Origin: Treponema_I sp045616125
Lineage (GTDB): Bacteria > Spirochaetota > Spirochaetia > Treponematales > Treponemataceae
Direction: 5' to 3'
Length of the DNA stretch: 64,000 bases
NCBI GenBank assembly: GCA_045616125.1
Contig: JAZLGC010000056.1
Span: 42,702 to 106,701 of the forward strand
Under the pieces are notes generated by a model. That model saw only the letters and a program-made list of their open reading frames with translations. It was not told the origin of the DNA and made no database searches. Within the stretch, counting starts at the first letter, position 1. Each line of letters begins with the position of its first letter. Shown here one piece after another: positions 33,706 through 42,599 of the stretch. Made by a program: the position numbers and the translations under genes.

Positions 33706-36258
33706 TTATTTAACTACGATGTTAACCAGCTTATTTGGTACAACGATTACTTTGGCAGGTTCTTTGCCGTCAAGGAACCGTTTTGCACCGTCGGTGGCCA
33801 GAGCCAGTTTTTCAACTTCTGCTTTGTCAGCACCAATGGCAGCTTCAAACTTATCGCGTACTTTACCGTTAATCTGTACAACGATGGTACAGGTGTTGTC
33901 TACGGTCAGGGCTTCATCGTAGGTTGGCCACTGTGCGTAGCTTACTGATTCGGTGTTGCCCAGTTTTTCCCACAGTTCTTCACCCAGGTGAGGAGCGTAT
34001 GGCGCAATCAGTTTAACAAAGTCTGACCACATGGCCTTTGGAACTTCGTTCAGTTTTGATGCTTCGTTGATGAAGATCATCATCTGGCTGATGGCAGTAT
34101 TGAATGCCAGGTTTGCAGTGTCTTCAGTTACCTTCTTGATGGTTTTGTGCAGCAGTTTGGTCATTTCTGCGCTTGGAGCACTGTCAGTCATTGGTTTTTC
34201 ACCAACTGCCCAGATTTTTTCCAGGAAGCGGCTTACACCGATCATACCCTGAGTATTCCATGGTTTTGAAACTTCCAGTGGTCCCATGAACATTTCGTAA
34301 CAACGTACGCTGTCTGCACCGTAATCACGGATTACATCATCAGGATTGATAACGTTTTTCAGTGATTTGGACATCTTGGCAATTACCTGTTCCAGTTTTT
34401 CACCGGTGGCAATTTCATAGTATCCGCCGTCTTTTTCTTCAACTTCATCAGTTGGAACAAGGGTCTTGTTCTTGCGCTGGTAAGCAAAAGAAGTGATAAG
34501 ACCCTGGTTAACCAGGCGCTGGAATGGTTCTGCAGTATTTACGATACCGGCATCAAACAGCGCCTTGTGCCAGAACCGTGAGTACAGCAGGTGCAGAACA
34601 GCGTGCTCAGCACCACCAACGTACAGGTCTACCGGCATCCAGTAGTCCATAGCTTCTTTTGAAGCAAAGGCAGTCTTGTTCTGAGGATCCAGGTAACGCA
34701 GGTAGTACCAGCATGATCCACCCCACTGAGGCATGGTGTTGGTTTCGCGTTTTGCTGGTTTTCCGCATTTTGGACACTTGCAGTTTACCCAGCTGTCGAT
34801 GCCGGCCAGTGGAGATTCACCGGTACCGGTTGGCTGATAACTTTTTACCTGTGGCAGTTCCAGAGGCAGTTCTTCTTCCGGTACTGGGACGGTTCCACAG
34901 TCTGGACAGTGGATTAACGGAATCGGTTCACCCCAGTATCTCTGGCGGCTGTAGATCCAGTCACGCAGTTTGTAGTTTACGGTTGCGCGTCCGATTTTGC
35001 GTTCAGTGAGGAACTCAATCATCTTGGCAATGGCGTCTTTCTTGTTCAGACCATCAACAAAGCCGGAGTTAACGTGGATACCATCCTGAGTCCATGCCTG
35101 TTCCTGTACATCAACTTCTGATTTCAGGACTTCAATGATAGGCAGGTTGAATTTCTTTGCAAATTCCCAGTCGCGGTCATCGTGGGCAGGTACTGCCATA
35201 ATGGCACCGGTACCGTAGCTGATGAGAACGTAATCTGCAACCCAGATAGGAATAAGGGTGCCGTTTACTGGGTTAATGGCATAGCTTCCGCTGAATACAC
35301 CGGTTTTGTCCTTGTTCAGGTCAGTACGCTGCAGGTCTGATTTTTTAGCGGCTTCTTCAACGTAGGCGGCTACGGCTGCTTTCTGGTCTGCAGTGGTCAG
35401 TTTGTCCAGCAGCGGATGTTCCGGGCTTACTACCATGTAGGTAGCACCGAACAGGGTATCACAGCGGGTGGTGTATACGGTCAGCTTGAGTCCTGATCCG
35501 ACAGCCGTCCCTTCGAGAGCCTCAGGGGTCTGGCCGGGTGCAGCAACTTCAAAGTCTACTTCTGCACCTTCTGAGCGGCCAATCCAGTTTTTCTGCATCA
35601 GTTTTACGCTTTCCGGCCAGTCAAGACCATCAAGGCCTTTTAACAGGTCATCAGCGTAATCAGTAATCTTTAAGATCCACTGGCGGATGGTCTTGTGGGT
35701 AACAATGGAACCACAGCGTTCACATTTACCTTCTTTTACCTCTTCGTTGGCAAGACCGGTCATACAGGAAGGACACCAGTTGATAGGTGTTTCTGCTTCA
35801 TAAGCCAGCCCTTTCTTGTACAGCTGCAGGAAAATCCACTGAGTCCATTTGTAGTACTCAGGTTCACAGGTAGAAACGCAGCGGTCCCAGTCATATGAGA
35901 ATCCCAGAGATTTAATCTGGCGGGTAAAGTTTTCAATGTTTTTGTTGGTGGTAATTGCCGGATGGGTACCGGTTTTGATTGCGTAGTTCTCAGCAGGCAG
36001 ACCGAAAGCGTCAAATCCCATTGGATGCAGTACGTTATATCCATTCATACGTAGGTAGCGGCAGTAGATATCAGTTGCGGTGTAACCTTCTGGGTGTCCT
36101 ACATGGAGCCCAGCTCCTGATGGGTAGGGGAACATGTCCAGAACGTAGCGGCGGTGTGCTTTGTCAAATTTTGGATCTTCTGTTACTTTGAACGTTTTGT
36201 TTTTTTCCCAGTAAGCCTGCCACTTAGGCTCAATGGTGTCAAAAGGGTATTTAGCCAT
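33706..36258 (-). CDS. leuS: Leucyl-tRNA synthetase
   Basis: An 850-residue class I aminoacyl-tRNA synthetase that charges tRNA-Leu. HIGH-type motif: PYPSGAGLHVGHPEGYTATD near residue 50. KMSKS near residue 629 (AKMSKSLKNVINPDDV). The connective editing domain (about 225-420) contains the conserved TTRCDTLFGATY and the D of HDDRDWEFA. A zinc-like knuckle CPSCMTGL...CERCG is also visible. A short palindromic repeat is read in frame just before the editing-domain strand LTVYTTRCD. GAGG lies 9 nt before the ATG. It is transcribed alone, with a terminator behind it. Confidence 0.97.
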   Translation of the reverse strand: MAKYPFDTIEPKWQAYWEKNKTFKVTEDPKFDKAHRRYVLDMFPYPSGAGLHVGHPEGYTATDIYCRYLRMNGYNVLHPMGFDAFGLPAENYAIKTGTHPAITTNKNIENFTRQIKSLGFSYDWDRCVSTCEPEYYKWTQWIFLQLYKKGLAYEAETPINWCPSCMTGLANEEVKEGKCERCGSIVTHKTIRQWILKITDYADDLLKGLDGLDWPESVKLMQKNWIGRSEGAEVDFEVAAPGQTPEALEGTAVGSGLKLTVYTTRCDTLFGATYMVVSPEHPLLDKLTTADQKAAVAAYVEEAAKKSDLQRTDLNKDKTGVFSGSYAINPVNGTLIPIWVADYVLISYGTGAIMAVPAHDDRDWEFAKKFNLPIIEVLKSEVDVQEQAWTQDGIHVNSGFVDGLNKKDAIAKMIEFLTERKIGRATVNYKLRDWIYSRQRYWGEPIPLIHCPDCGTVPVPEEELPLELPQVKSYQPTGTGESPLAGIDSWVNCKCPKCGKPAKRETNTMPQWGGSCWYYLRYLDPQNKTAFASKEAMDYWMPVDLYVGGAEHAVLHLLYSRFWHKALFDAGIVNTAEPFQRLVNQGLITSFAYQRKNKTLVPTDEVEEKDGGYYEIATGEKLEQVIAKMSKSLKNVINPDDVIRDYGADSVRCYEMFMGPLEVSKPWNTQGMIGVSRFLEKIWAVGEKPMTDSAPSAEMTKLLHKTIKKVTEDTANLAFNTAISQMMIFINEASKLNEVPKAMWSDFVKLIAPYAPHLGEELWEKLGNTESVSYAQWPTYDEALTVDNTCTIVVQINGKVRDKFEAAIGADKAEVEKLALATDGAKRFLDGKEPAKVIVVPNKLVNIVVK
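35495..35530 (-). repeat. Short palindromic repeat inserted in frame in leuS
   Basis: On the coding strand it carries CCTGAGGCTCTCGAAGGGAC, the same core as the purL and intergenic copies. It adds residues around 244-255 (TPEALEGTAVGSG) at the start of the editing domain, where other bacterial LeuS proteins run straight from a short loop into the L-T-V-(F/Y)-T-T-R strand. Confidence 0.5.
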
Positions 36259-36369
36259 AATGCTACCTCGTAAAAATATATGAATGTCCCTCTATTTTAG
36301 CGATTTCCGGCAGCATTGTGAATACGGGCTGCATATTTATGCAAACGGGCATTGAGCGCTGTGGGGCAG

Positions 36370-36762
36370 TCAACCTTGTTCATCAGGATTGAATAATTTC
36401 AATTCAGGGATTACGGATTGAATGAGAGTGAAATGCTTGTCGTCAGTCCATACCGGGATATCATTTTTTATGGCAAGACAGGCTATCATCCCATCTTGAA
36501 AAGGAATTTTTATGCCGTTTTTTCGTAACGTAATGAACATACGGGCAAGATCAAGCCAATTGTTTTCTTCAAATACCAGATAATTGAATGAGAGAAGTGC
36601 GTTCTGTATTTCAGTATATTGTTTTTCTGATTGGGAACCTCGGAGTATCTCAGACTCTACAACGCCACATACTGCGACTTCATTCTCATGGAATATCTTG
36701 CTTTGCATGACAGATGGATGTTTCCAGAAATCAATGAGGATATTTGAATCTACAAGAATCAT
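36370..36762 (-). CDS. VapC-type PIN ribonuclease toxin
   Basis: A 130-residue PIN domain with MILVDSNILIDFWK at the N-terminus, Glu in VVESEILRG, and the later acidic pair in FQDGMIACLAI and VWTDDKHF. This is the VapC layout, cleaving tRNA or rRNA in known members. Its start overlaps the stop of the upstream HTH antitoxin gene by 4 nt. It is a separate toxin-antitoxin locus from the one at 33 kb, on the other side of leuS. Confidence 0.88.
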   Translation of the reverse strand: MILVDSNILIDFWKHPSVMQSKIFHENEVAVCGVVESEILRGSQSEKQYTEIQNALLSFNYLVFEENNWLDLARMFITLRKNGIKIPFQDGMIACLAIKNDIPVWTDDKHFTLIQSVIPELKLFNPDEQG

Positions 36763-37304
36763 ATGAGACTGTCCTCTCTGAAGGAAGCAATCTCTTCCGT
36801 ACTCAATTCAATCTTTCCGGCAAGATTGAAAAAAGCTTCTTTTGGGGCACGTGGGGGAATAATGGATTTCTGCTGTCCGGAATCAGTATGATCCTGTAAA
36901 TACCGGATAAAGGCAAGAATGGCGGTAAACTGATCAGATGAAAGACTGCGGATAGCTTCAATGACAGCCTCGAAGGATTGCGGACTATGCTTTCTGTGAG
37001 ACATGTAATTGGTGCTGTCAGTGATGGGAGCTGCAGCTATTGAAACATCAAAGTCAGGAGTTAGGGTATCGTAGCTTATGTTATTTGAACGTTGTTCAGG
37101 ATCTTTTTTTGCCAGAGCATCATCAATGAGAAAGGAATAGGAGACTTTATATAATGAGCAGAGCTGCTTAATGATACGGACAGGTGGGTCAACTTCTCCG
37201 TTTTCATATTTTACATACATCTGACGTGAAATATTCAGCAGCTGAGCAATCCCTGACTGTGAGTAATTATTATGTTCCCGTAATTTCCTGAGAGTTTCAT
37301 GCAT
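36759..37304 (-). CDS. XRE-type HTH protein with antitoxin tail, partner of VapC
   Basis: A 181-residue protein. Residues 1-65 are an XRE/Cro helix-turn-helix (LREHNNYSQSGIAQLLNISRQMYVKYENG). Residues about 108-180 resemble DUF2281/VapB antitoxins: EAIRSLSSDQFTAILAFIRYL, then AGKIELSTEEIASFREDSLI. The fusion of a large DNA-binding domain with a toxin-neutralising tail replaces the small AbrB or RHH antitoxin normally paired with VapC. It is followed by vapC with a 4-nt overlap. Its own promoter is near perfect and places the transcription start at the ATG. Confidence 0.78.
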   Translation of the reverse strand: MHETLRKLREHNNYSQSGIAQLLNISRQMYVKYENGEVDPPVRIIKQLCSLYKVSYSFLIDDALAKKDPEQRSNNISYDTLTPDFDVSIAAAPITDSTNYMSHRKHSPQSFEAVIEAIRSLSSDQFTAILAFIRYLQDHTDSGQQKSIIPPRAPKEAFFNLAGKIELSTEEIASFREDSLI

Positions 37305-37339
37305 AAAACCAGTATATACTCAAAATGACCGGTTGTCAA
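37304..37339 (-). promoter_or_regulatory. Consensus promoter of xre-vapC placed for a leaderless mRNA
   Basis: On the minus strand, TTGACA (37339-37334), 17 bp, then TATACT (37316-37311), and 6 nt later the ATG (37304). The -10 is embedded in the palindrome AGTATATACT (37311-37320), a possible operator for the HTH protein. Confidence 0.75.
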
Positions 37340-37430
37340 AAATAATAGACATGAAATGTAAAATATATTTACTGCAAGAATTCAGCTCTCCGGAGACGTG
37401 TTTCAGGCTATGCGGCCAGTGCACGTCTTT

Positions 37431-38615
37431 CTAGAACCGCTTTAATTTGATGGCGTCTACCGGGCATATTTCGTGACAGCAGAAGCAGTGCAGGCACTTA
37501 CTCCGGTCAAGCATGGTTACCTGTGTGCCTTTCTGCGGATTCTTGTTGTCCACGCGTCCGTCTGGGGTGTCGGTGGCAGTGGAGCCGTCGGCATACCGGG
37601 CAAAGCGCAGAATATGGGGCGGGCAGATTTCAATGCAGCGGCCACAGGTAATGCACTTGGGGGAACCGAACCGGGGTGTCTTTACGAATACCAGAGTTGC
37701 CAGGTTATTGAGCCAGCCGGGTAGCATTTTCTGCAGGGTAACGCTGGCGGAACTTTCTTTGACAATCTTAAAGTTCGGGCAGCGGATGGTATCCAGAGTT
37801 TCGCCAACGCAGGTAATGTCATCAGGGGAAGTAAGCCATTTGCCACGGGAAAGGGCATCTTCCAGGTTGGTAATCTGGTGCGGGTTATATCCCACTGCTG
37901 AGGCACATACCCAGTCTACGGCAAGAATGTTGTCAGAGGCTGCCAGAAAGCCCAGGTGAACCGGATCTCCGTTACCAGGTCCACCGATACCTTCCATACC
38001 GGTAATGGCATCCATAATGGCGTACTGGGCATTGGCTGCCAGATTCAAATCCGTAAGATAGCGGGCAAAGTCTTCTTTTTTCTGAAAGCGGTAATGCTGC
38101 TGTGATTTTTTTAGCCCTACAATAAAGCCGAACAGGTTTTTCATGGCACCGGTATAGCTCATGAACTGGTGGGTTTTCAGTTTTGAAAGTGATACTACTA
38201 CATCGGCCTGGGCAAAGGCATCGGCAAATTCAACAGTTTTGATGATACTGCCTTCTGGAATATCAATTCTGGTGCCGCCGGAAAATTCAACCCATTCACC
38301 GCCGTTGGCAAGCACCTGGTCATACATGCCGGTGGCTTTTGCAGCAGTGGTAGGGTTTGCCGTTGCCGGAGATTCACCCACAATAACCCGTTTGGCTCCA
38401 CGTGCAACAAAGGCCTTTACGGCGGCGCCTACCACAACGGGGTGCGTACAAACCGCAGCTTCCGGCTTTTTGGGTGCCAGAATATTCGGTTTTAAGAGTA
38501 CGGTTTTGCCGGTTACGTCTGGTGGCGGAACCAGCTCCATCATGGTAGTTATGGCTGCGTATACAGCATCAAAGTCATAATCATTGCATTTCTGCAGTGC
38601 AACAGTAGTGTTCAT
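37431..38615 (-). CDS. DUF362 protein with C-terminal 2x[4Fe-4S] ferredoxin domain
   Basis: A 394-residue cytoplasmic protein. The N-terminal 300 residues are DUF362 (KTVLLKPNIL, GESPATANPTTA, SKLKTHQFMSYTGAMKNLFG). The C-terminus carries two ferredoxin motifs, CITCGRCIEICPP and CLHCFCCHEICPV, for two [4Fe-4S] clusters. DUF362 proteins are presumed iron-sulfur proteins of unknown reaction, often near redox enzymes. The start at 38615 was chosen because the longer frame from 38666 runs through a perfect palindrome and GGAG precedes the inner ATG. It has no obvious functional neighbour. Confidence 0.85.
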   Translation of the reverse strand: MNTTVALQKCNDYDFDAVYAAITTMMELVPPPDVTGKTVLLKPNILAPKKPEAAVCTHPVVVGAAVKAFVARGAKRVIVGESPATANPTTAAKATGMYDQVLANGGEWVEFSGGTRIDIPEGSIIKTVEFADAFAQADVVVSLSKLKTHQFMSYTGAMKNLFGFIVGLKKSQQHYRFQKKEDFARYLTDLNLAANAQYAIMDAITGMEGIGGPGNGDPVHLGFLAASDNILAVDWVCASAVGYNPHQITNLEDALSRGKWLTSPDDITCVGETLDTIRCPNFKIVKESSASVTLQKMLPGWLNNLATLVFVKTPRFGSPKCITCGRCIEICPPHILRFARYADGSTATDTPDGRVDNKNPQKGTQVTMLDRSKCLHCFCCHEICPVDAIKLKRF

Positions 38616-38633
38616 TAAAGTGAATCTCCATTC

Positions 38634-38659
38634 ACCATGATAGTATGGGCTATCATGGT
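38634..38659. promoter_or_regulatory. Perfect 10-bp palindrome upstream of the DUF362 gene
   Basis: ACCATGATAG (38634-38643) and CTATCATGGT (38650-38659) flank 6 nt. The site lies 19 bp upstream of the DUF362 start on the minus strand, where an operator over the promoter would be expected. Confidence 0.5.
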
Positions 38660-38704
38660 TATGCAAGAGAAAATGGAGATTTTAGAGATTTTTATTTTGG
38701 CTAT

Positions 38705-38971
38705 GTCCGTAAAAAGAGTTGCTTATAGTCACCCTGAACTAGTTTCAGGGTCTCATCAAAACTCCACAAATCTACCGGATTTCCAGTACATGCAAAACCG
38801 CTCGATATCAGCGCTATTGGTGAATCCCGGCGAAGAAACTATGTATAGTTCATGCTGCCGCATGAACGCCGGGCTTCAACAATTTTTGCCTGTACTGTCC
38901 ATCCTCTCGATTTGTGGCATTCCTGCACAATCTTTGTTGCTGAGTAGCATTCAGCAACACTTTTTACGGAC
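38705..38971. mobile_element. MITE-like structured repeat, short copy
   Basis: The 267-bp element is bounded by GTCCGTAAAAAG-A-GTTGCT and the reverse complement of GTCCGTAAAAAGTGTTGCT. It is the inverted, nearly identical counterpart of 15959-16295 but lacks that copy's inserted double hairpin. Its core includes the perfect hairpin GTTCATGC-TGCC-GCATGAAC inside a CCCGGCG/CGCCGGG stem. It ends 13 bp from the GH2 stop codon and occupies most of the gap 38616-38984. Confidence 0.7.
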
Positions 38972-38984
38972 ATCGCTTTATTCT

Positions 38985-41192
38985 TTATTTGGCAATTGTT
39001 CCCAGCCGTTCGTTCAGTTTTTTCACGTGGTCTTCTTTATAGACCGCACGCATCCAGTTGAGGATCTGCAGCAGCTGCATCCGTGAAGGTTTCTGCTGGC
39101 GGGGATCATTGGTTATTTCCGGTACCAGTTCTTCCAGTATGGCCCAGCACTCAGGGTTTTCGTGAAGAACATCCATGGTATCAAGAATGGAATAGCGGTC
39201 CTGGGGAATAAACCAGTTGCTGACATCAATGGACGGGTTTGGATCCACGTAGATGTAGTCCTTGCAGGGCTCAGAAACTTTTTCAAAGGTTGCCGTGTCC
39301 GTGCAGGATCCGGTTGCAGCAGTTACTGTCAGGTTTCCGGTCAGAGGTACGTTTTCAAAGGTGAATACCCGGCTGCCACTCTGTTGTGCATATGCTGCAC
39401 CGTTAACGGTAAGGGCTACAGAGCTCTGGTTACTGAGTACGGTAATGGTCATGGTATCGCCACTCCGCTTGGCAAAGCGTTTTTCTGCAATGTGGACAAA
39501 TGGTTCGTCAGACCAGGCTGCCTTGTAGTAATAGAAGGCGTCTTTTCTGGTCTGCCGGTCCCAGGTTACCAGGCCCTTGCAGTTCTTTCCTTTTACGCCA
39601 CCTTCATTACGGATGGCACTGCCAAAATCAAACATGTTCCAGATAAAAGTTCCCCAGAGAAAATCCTGGGCTTCCATAATGGGGTACACCGTGCGGTGGA
39701 ACAGGGTCTGGTATTCTTCAGTGTAGTCTTTGCGTTTAGGCGTTGCAGAATGCCAGGTAAGGGAACAGTCTACGCCATATTCAGAAATTCCCAGGGGAAC
39801 GGTGGGATTTTCGGCGTGGAATTTTTCAAAGAACTGCTGATAATCGGGCATTTCACCGTAATACCAGCCGTAATACAGGTTGTAGCCAACCATATCAGTT
39901 ATCTTGTTCAGCGGACTGTCGTTCAGCACCTGGTTCAGGTTGGCACAGGCAGTAGGACGGCTGGGGTCCAGTTCTTTTGCCAGTTCGTTGAGTACCGGCA
40001 TTTTTTCGTACTGCTGGGAAGTTTCTCCCATCAGGGCAATTTCGTTCTGGATTCCCCAACAGAAGATGGATGGGTGGTGCCGGTTCTGATAAATCAGTTC
40101 TTTCAGCTGTTCCTTAGCGTTTTCAAACACGCCATCGTTGTCATCAGGCAGCATGAGAAGGGGAATTTCTGCCCATACCAGAAGTCCTGCCTTGTCACAC
40201 AGGTCGTACATTTCATCCGGGTGCTGGTAGTGGGAAAGGCGAACACCGTTGGCGCCGATTTCCTGAATCAGTTCCAGATCCTTCTGCAGGTGTTCTCTGT
40301 TGGTGCCGGGGCCAACGCCTTCATAGTCCTGGTGTTTGGCAACGCCATTGATGCGCAGGTGTTTTCCGTTAAGGAACAGGCCTTTGTCAGCGGTAAGGGT
40401 GATGTCACGGAATCCGATATCAAGAGTGGTCTGGTCGAGAATATGGTCACCGGAGGTGATGAGGACAGAAAGCTGGTAGAGGTACGGATCTTTTTTGCCG
40501 TTCCACAGGTGAGGATTATCAATTTCGATGTCGGCAGAAAGGCAGCCATCGGTATCGGCTTCCGATACGGGTACCTCAAATTCTGCCACCGTATCATCGG
40601 CATCTCGTACAATCAGGATAACGCTTTCATCACCGTTGATTCCCGTAAGCCAGATATCAGCTTCTATTTTGCCGTCACCGTAGGTGGTAACGTCAACGCC
40701 GCTGTTGCCGTAATGCAGCAGGTTGAAGTGGGGCCCTTCTGCCACCAGAACGGAAACGGGACGATAGATACCGCCGTAGTTGGAAAAGTCACCGCCCAAA
40801 GCATTGATGTCATCGTAACGGAAGTTATCTGCGGTAATGACAAGGTCGTTGCTGCCTTCTTTACAGAACCGGGTGGCATCAACGCGGAACCGGCTGTATC
40901 CGCCCCGGTGACTGCCGGCAAACTGGCCGTTGACAAATACCTGAGCTGCACCAAAAACGGCATCACACTCAATGTATACGGCAGTGCTGTCAGTAACCGG
41001 CGGCAGGGTAAAGGTGATGGCGTAGGGCACGTAGCCGGTTTTTGCCGGTTCTTCGCGATTCCATACGTCAGGAATTGCTACGGTTTCTGCTGCTGCCTGA
41101 TCCAGTACCGGCAGTGTTTCCGGTGCTGGGGTAACGCTGTGGTCAATCAGGGGATAGCGGGTAAAGGTGGTAAGGGGAATTCTGGTAATCAT
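38985..41192 (-). CDS. Glycoside hydrolase family 2 enzyme (beta-galactosidase/glucuronidase type)
   Basis: A 735-residue protein without signal peptide, so presumably cytoplasmic. It has an N-terminal jelly-roll domain (Y-V-P-Y-A-I-T-F, VFVNGQFAGSHRGGY), an immunoglobulin-like domain, a TIM barrel with the acid/base Glu in WGIQNEIALMG (about 383) and the nucleophile Glu in GISEYG (about 469), and a DUF4982-like beta domain. An extra C-terminal helical segment of about 70 residues is unusual. It should cleave a beta-linked sugar imported by the adjacent ABC system; the exact sugar is not predictable. Its ribosome site lies in the end of the esterase gene, 3 bp upstream. Confidence 0.88.
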   Translation of the reverse strand: MITRIPLTTFTRYPLIDHSVTPAPETLPVLDQAAAETVAIPDVWNREEPAKTGYVPYAITFTLPPVTDSTAVYIECDAVFGAAQVFVNGQFAGSHRGGYSRFRVDATRFCKEGSNDLVITADNFRYDDINALGGDFSNYGGIYRPVSVLVAEGPHFNLLHYGNSGVDVTTYGDGKIEADIWLTGINGDESVILIVRDADDTVAEFEVPVSEADTDGCLSADIEIDNPHLWNGKKDPYLYQLSVLITSGDHILDQTTLDIGFRDITLTADKGLFLNGKHLRINGVAKHQDYEGVGPGTNREHLQKDLELIQEIGANGVRLSHYQHPDEMYDLCDKAGLLVWAEIPLLMLPDDNDGVFENAKEQLKELIYQNRHHPSIFCWGIQNEIALMGETSQQYEKMPVLNELAKELDPSRPTACANLNQVLNDSPLNKITDMVGYNLYYGWYYGEMPDYQQFFEKFHAENPTVPLGISEYGVDCSLTWHSATPKRKDYTEEYQTLFHRTVYPIMEAQDFLWGTFIWNMFDFGSAIRNEGGVKGKNCKGLVTWDRQTRKDAFYYYKAAWSDEPFVHIAEKRFAKRSGDTMTITVLSNQSSVALTVNGAAYAQQSGSRVFTFENVPLTGNLTVTAATGSCTDTATFEKVSEPCKDYIYVDPNPSIDVSNWFIPQDRYSILDTMDVLHENPECWAILEELVPEITNDPRQQKPSRMQLLQILNWMRAVYKEDHVKKLNERLGTIAK

Positions 41193-41195
41193 GGG

Positions 41196-42542
41196 TTATT
41201 CTCCAATATCGTAAGTGATGTAGTTCTCTCCGGCTTTCTGCGGAACACTGCCGGTTGCAAAGAATGACTGCCAGTCGGCGATCATGCGGTCAGACAGGGC
41301 ACGGTCTGCATCGGTCAACGGCCGCCAGCAGTAGTCAAGACTGCCGAAAACATACCACAACTCTGCAGAGTGGAATGCACCGGCATCATCGCCAGGAAGC
41401 TGGCGCTTAAAGTAGTATACCTGAGCGCTGGCAGTAGTTGTGCCGGCAGCGTGTGCTGCGTTGATTTTTTCTGCAAATGCCATGTTGCCAACGTGCATAG
41501 GGTTGGTGTCCGGTCCGGTGCTTTTTTCTGCCGTCAGATCCTGGGCGTTGGAACCCAGATAGTAGTTGATGTTCAAATATTTTCCGGCATCAATCAGGTC
41601 GTTTACGTCACAGGTCAAAAGTTCGCCGTCAAGGGTGGGGACAAAGGGAAATCCTTTTCCGCTCTGGAACGAGTGGCCGATAACCGGACCGCATACTTCA
41701 AGCAGTTTTTCGCTGGTGGCACTCATAAGGCTGGCACGTTTTTCTTCATTGGTGGCATCTTTGGGGCATCCCAAAAGTTCCAGTACTTCTTCTGCAACTT
41801 CAGAAGCTTCTGCTACGGTAGGGTAGTGTGCCATAAGCGGGTTACGGTAACCGCCGCCGCTCTGTACGATCATGTTCTTAAAAAGACCTTCAGAAGCTTT
41901 GCATACGCTTAATACCTGCAGGCTCATGGCGCCGGCAGACTGGCCGAAGACGGTAATATTTTCACTGTCACCGCCAAAGGCTGCAATATTTTCCTTTACC
42001 CAGCGGAATGCTGCCAGCTGGTCCCACAGGCCGTAGTTACCGCCGCCGGCATTTTCTCCTTTTTCTGCCAGACAGGGGTGGCTTAAAAAGCCCCACAGGC
42101 CAAGACGGTAGTTGATGGTTACAACGATAACGCCGCTTTTGGCCAGGTTTGTTGCAACAAAGGGCAGATTGCTGCCGGCACCGCCCAGAAAGGCTCCACC
42201 GTGTACATAGACTGCAACAGGCAGCTTTTTGCCGGCAGTGACAGCTTCATCGGGGGCCCAGATGTTCAGATACAGGCCATCTTCGCTGACAGGGGTGCTG
42301 AAGCGTGGGTCACTGTAGAACTCTTTGAAATAAAAGCCGGGACGTTCCGGTGCCTGCATACAGCGGGCTTTAAAAGTGGTGGCATCATAGGTTCCCTGCC
42401 AGACTTCCGGTGCCTGTGGTTTTTTGAACCGCAGTTCTCCCACTGGTGGTTTTGCATAGGGGACGCCCCTGAAAATCTGGCAGCCGTCCTCTACGGTGCC
42501 ACGAATTGTTCCAAACTGCGTAGTTTTTTCAATTGTAATCAT
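41196..42542 (-). CDS. Type B carboxylesterase
   Basis: A 448-residue alpha/beta hydrolase of the carboxylesterase/cholinesterase family. The N-terminal hallmark FRGVPYAKPPVGELRFKKP is present, as are the oxyanion loop VYVHGGAFLGG and Ser near 200 in FGQSAGAMS; the catalytic His is probably in AFHSAELWYVFG. The start at 42542 has GAGGAG 6 nt upstream; the longer frame from 42740 is read through a repeat and is not real. There is no signal peptide. It is coupled to the GH2 gene, suggesting removal of acyl groups (for example acetyl or feruloyl) from imported oligosaccharides. Confidence 0.88.
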   Translation of the reverse strand: MITIEKTTQFGTIRGTVEDGCQIFRGVPYAKPPVGELRFKKPQAPEVWQGTYDATTFKARCMQAPERPGFYFKEFYSDPRFSTPVSEDGLYLNIWAPDEAVTAGKKLPVAVYVHGGAFLGGAGSNLPFVATNLAKSGVIVVTINYRLGLWGFLSHPCLAEKGENAGGGNYGLWDQLAAFRWVKENIAAFGGDSENITVFGQSAGAMSLQVLSVCKASEGLFKNMIVQSGGGYRNPLMAHYPTVAEASEVAEEVLELLGCPKDATNEEKRASLMSATSEKLLEVCGPVIGHSFQSGKGFPFVPTLDGELLTCDVNDLIDAGKYLNINYYLGSNAQDLTAEKSTGPDTNPMHVGNMAFAEKINAAHAAGTTTASAQVYYFKRQLPGDDAGAFHSAELWYVFGSLDYCWRPLTDADRALSDRMIADWQSFFATGSVPQKAGENYITYDIGE

Positions 42543-42599
42543 AGTATCTCCTCTTTTGGACTGAACCTTTGCGGTGTCTGCTGTGTTACCGTAATCAGT

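Noticed and set aside
37380..37436. AGACGTG/CACGTCT hairpin considered as the DUF362 terminator
   Set aside because: On the transcribed minus strand no T-run follows, and the loop is long; the evidence is too weak for a terminator call.
39162..41267. 701-codon plus-strand ORF opposite the GH2 gene
   Set aside because: It is a shadow frame caused by codon bias; it is low-complexity in protein sense, with no motif or ribosome site, while the opposite strand is a clear GH2 enzyme.
41370..41912. Plus-strand ORF of 180 codons opposite the esterase
   Set aside because: Shadow frame without promoter or ribosome site.
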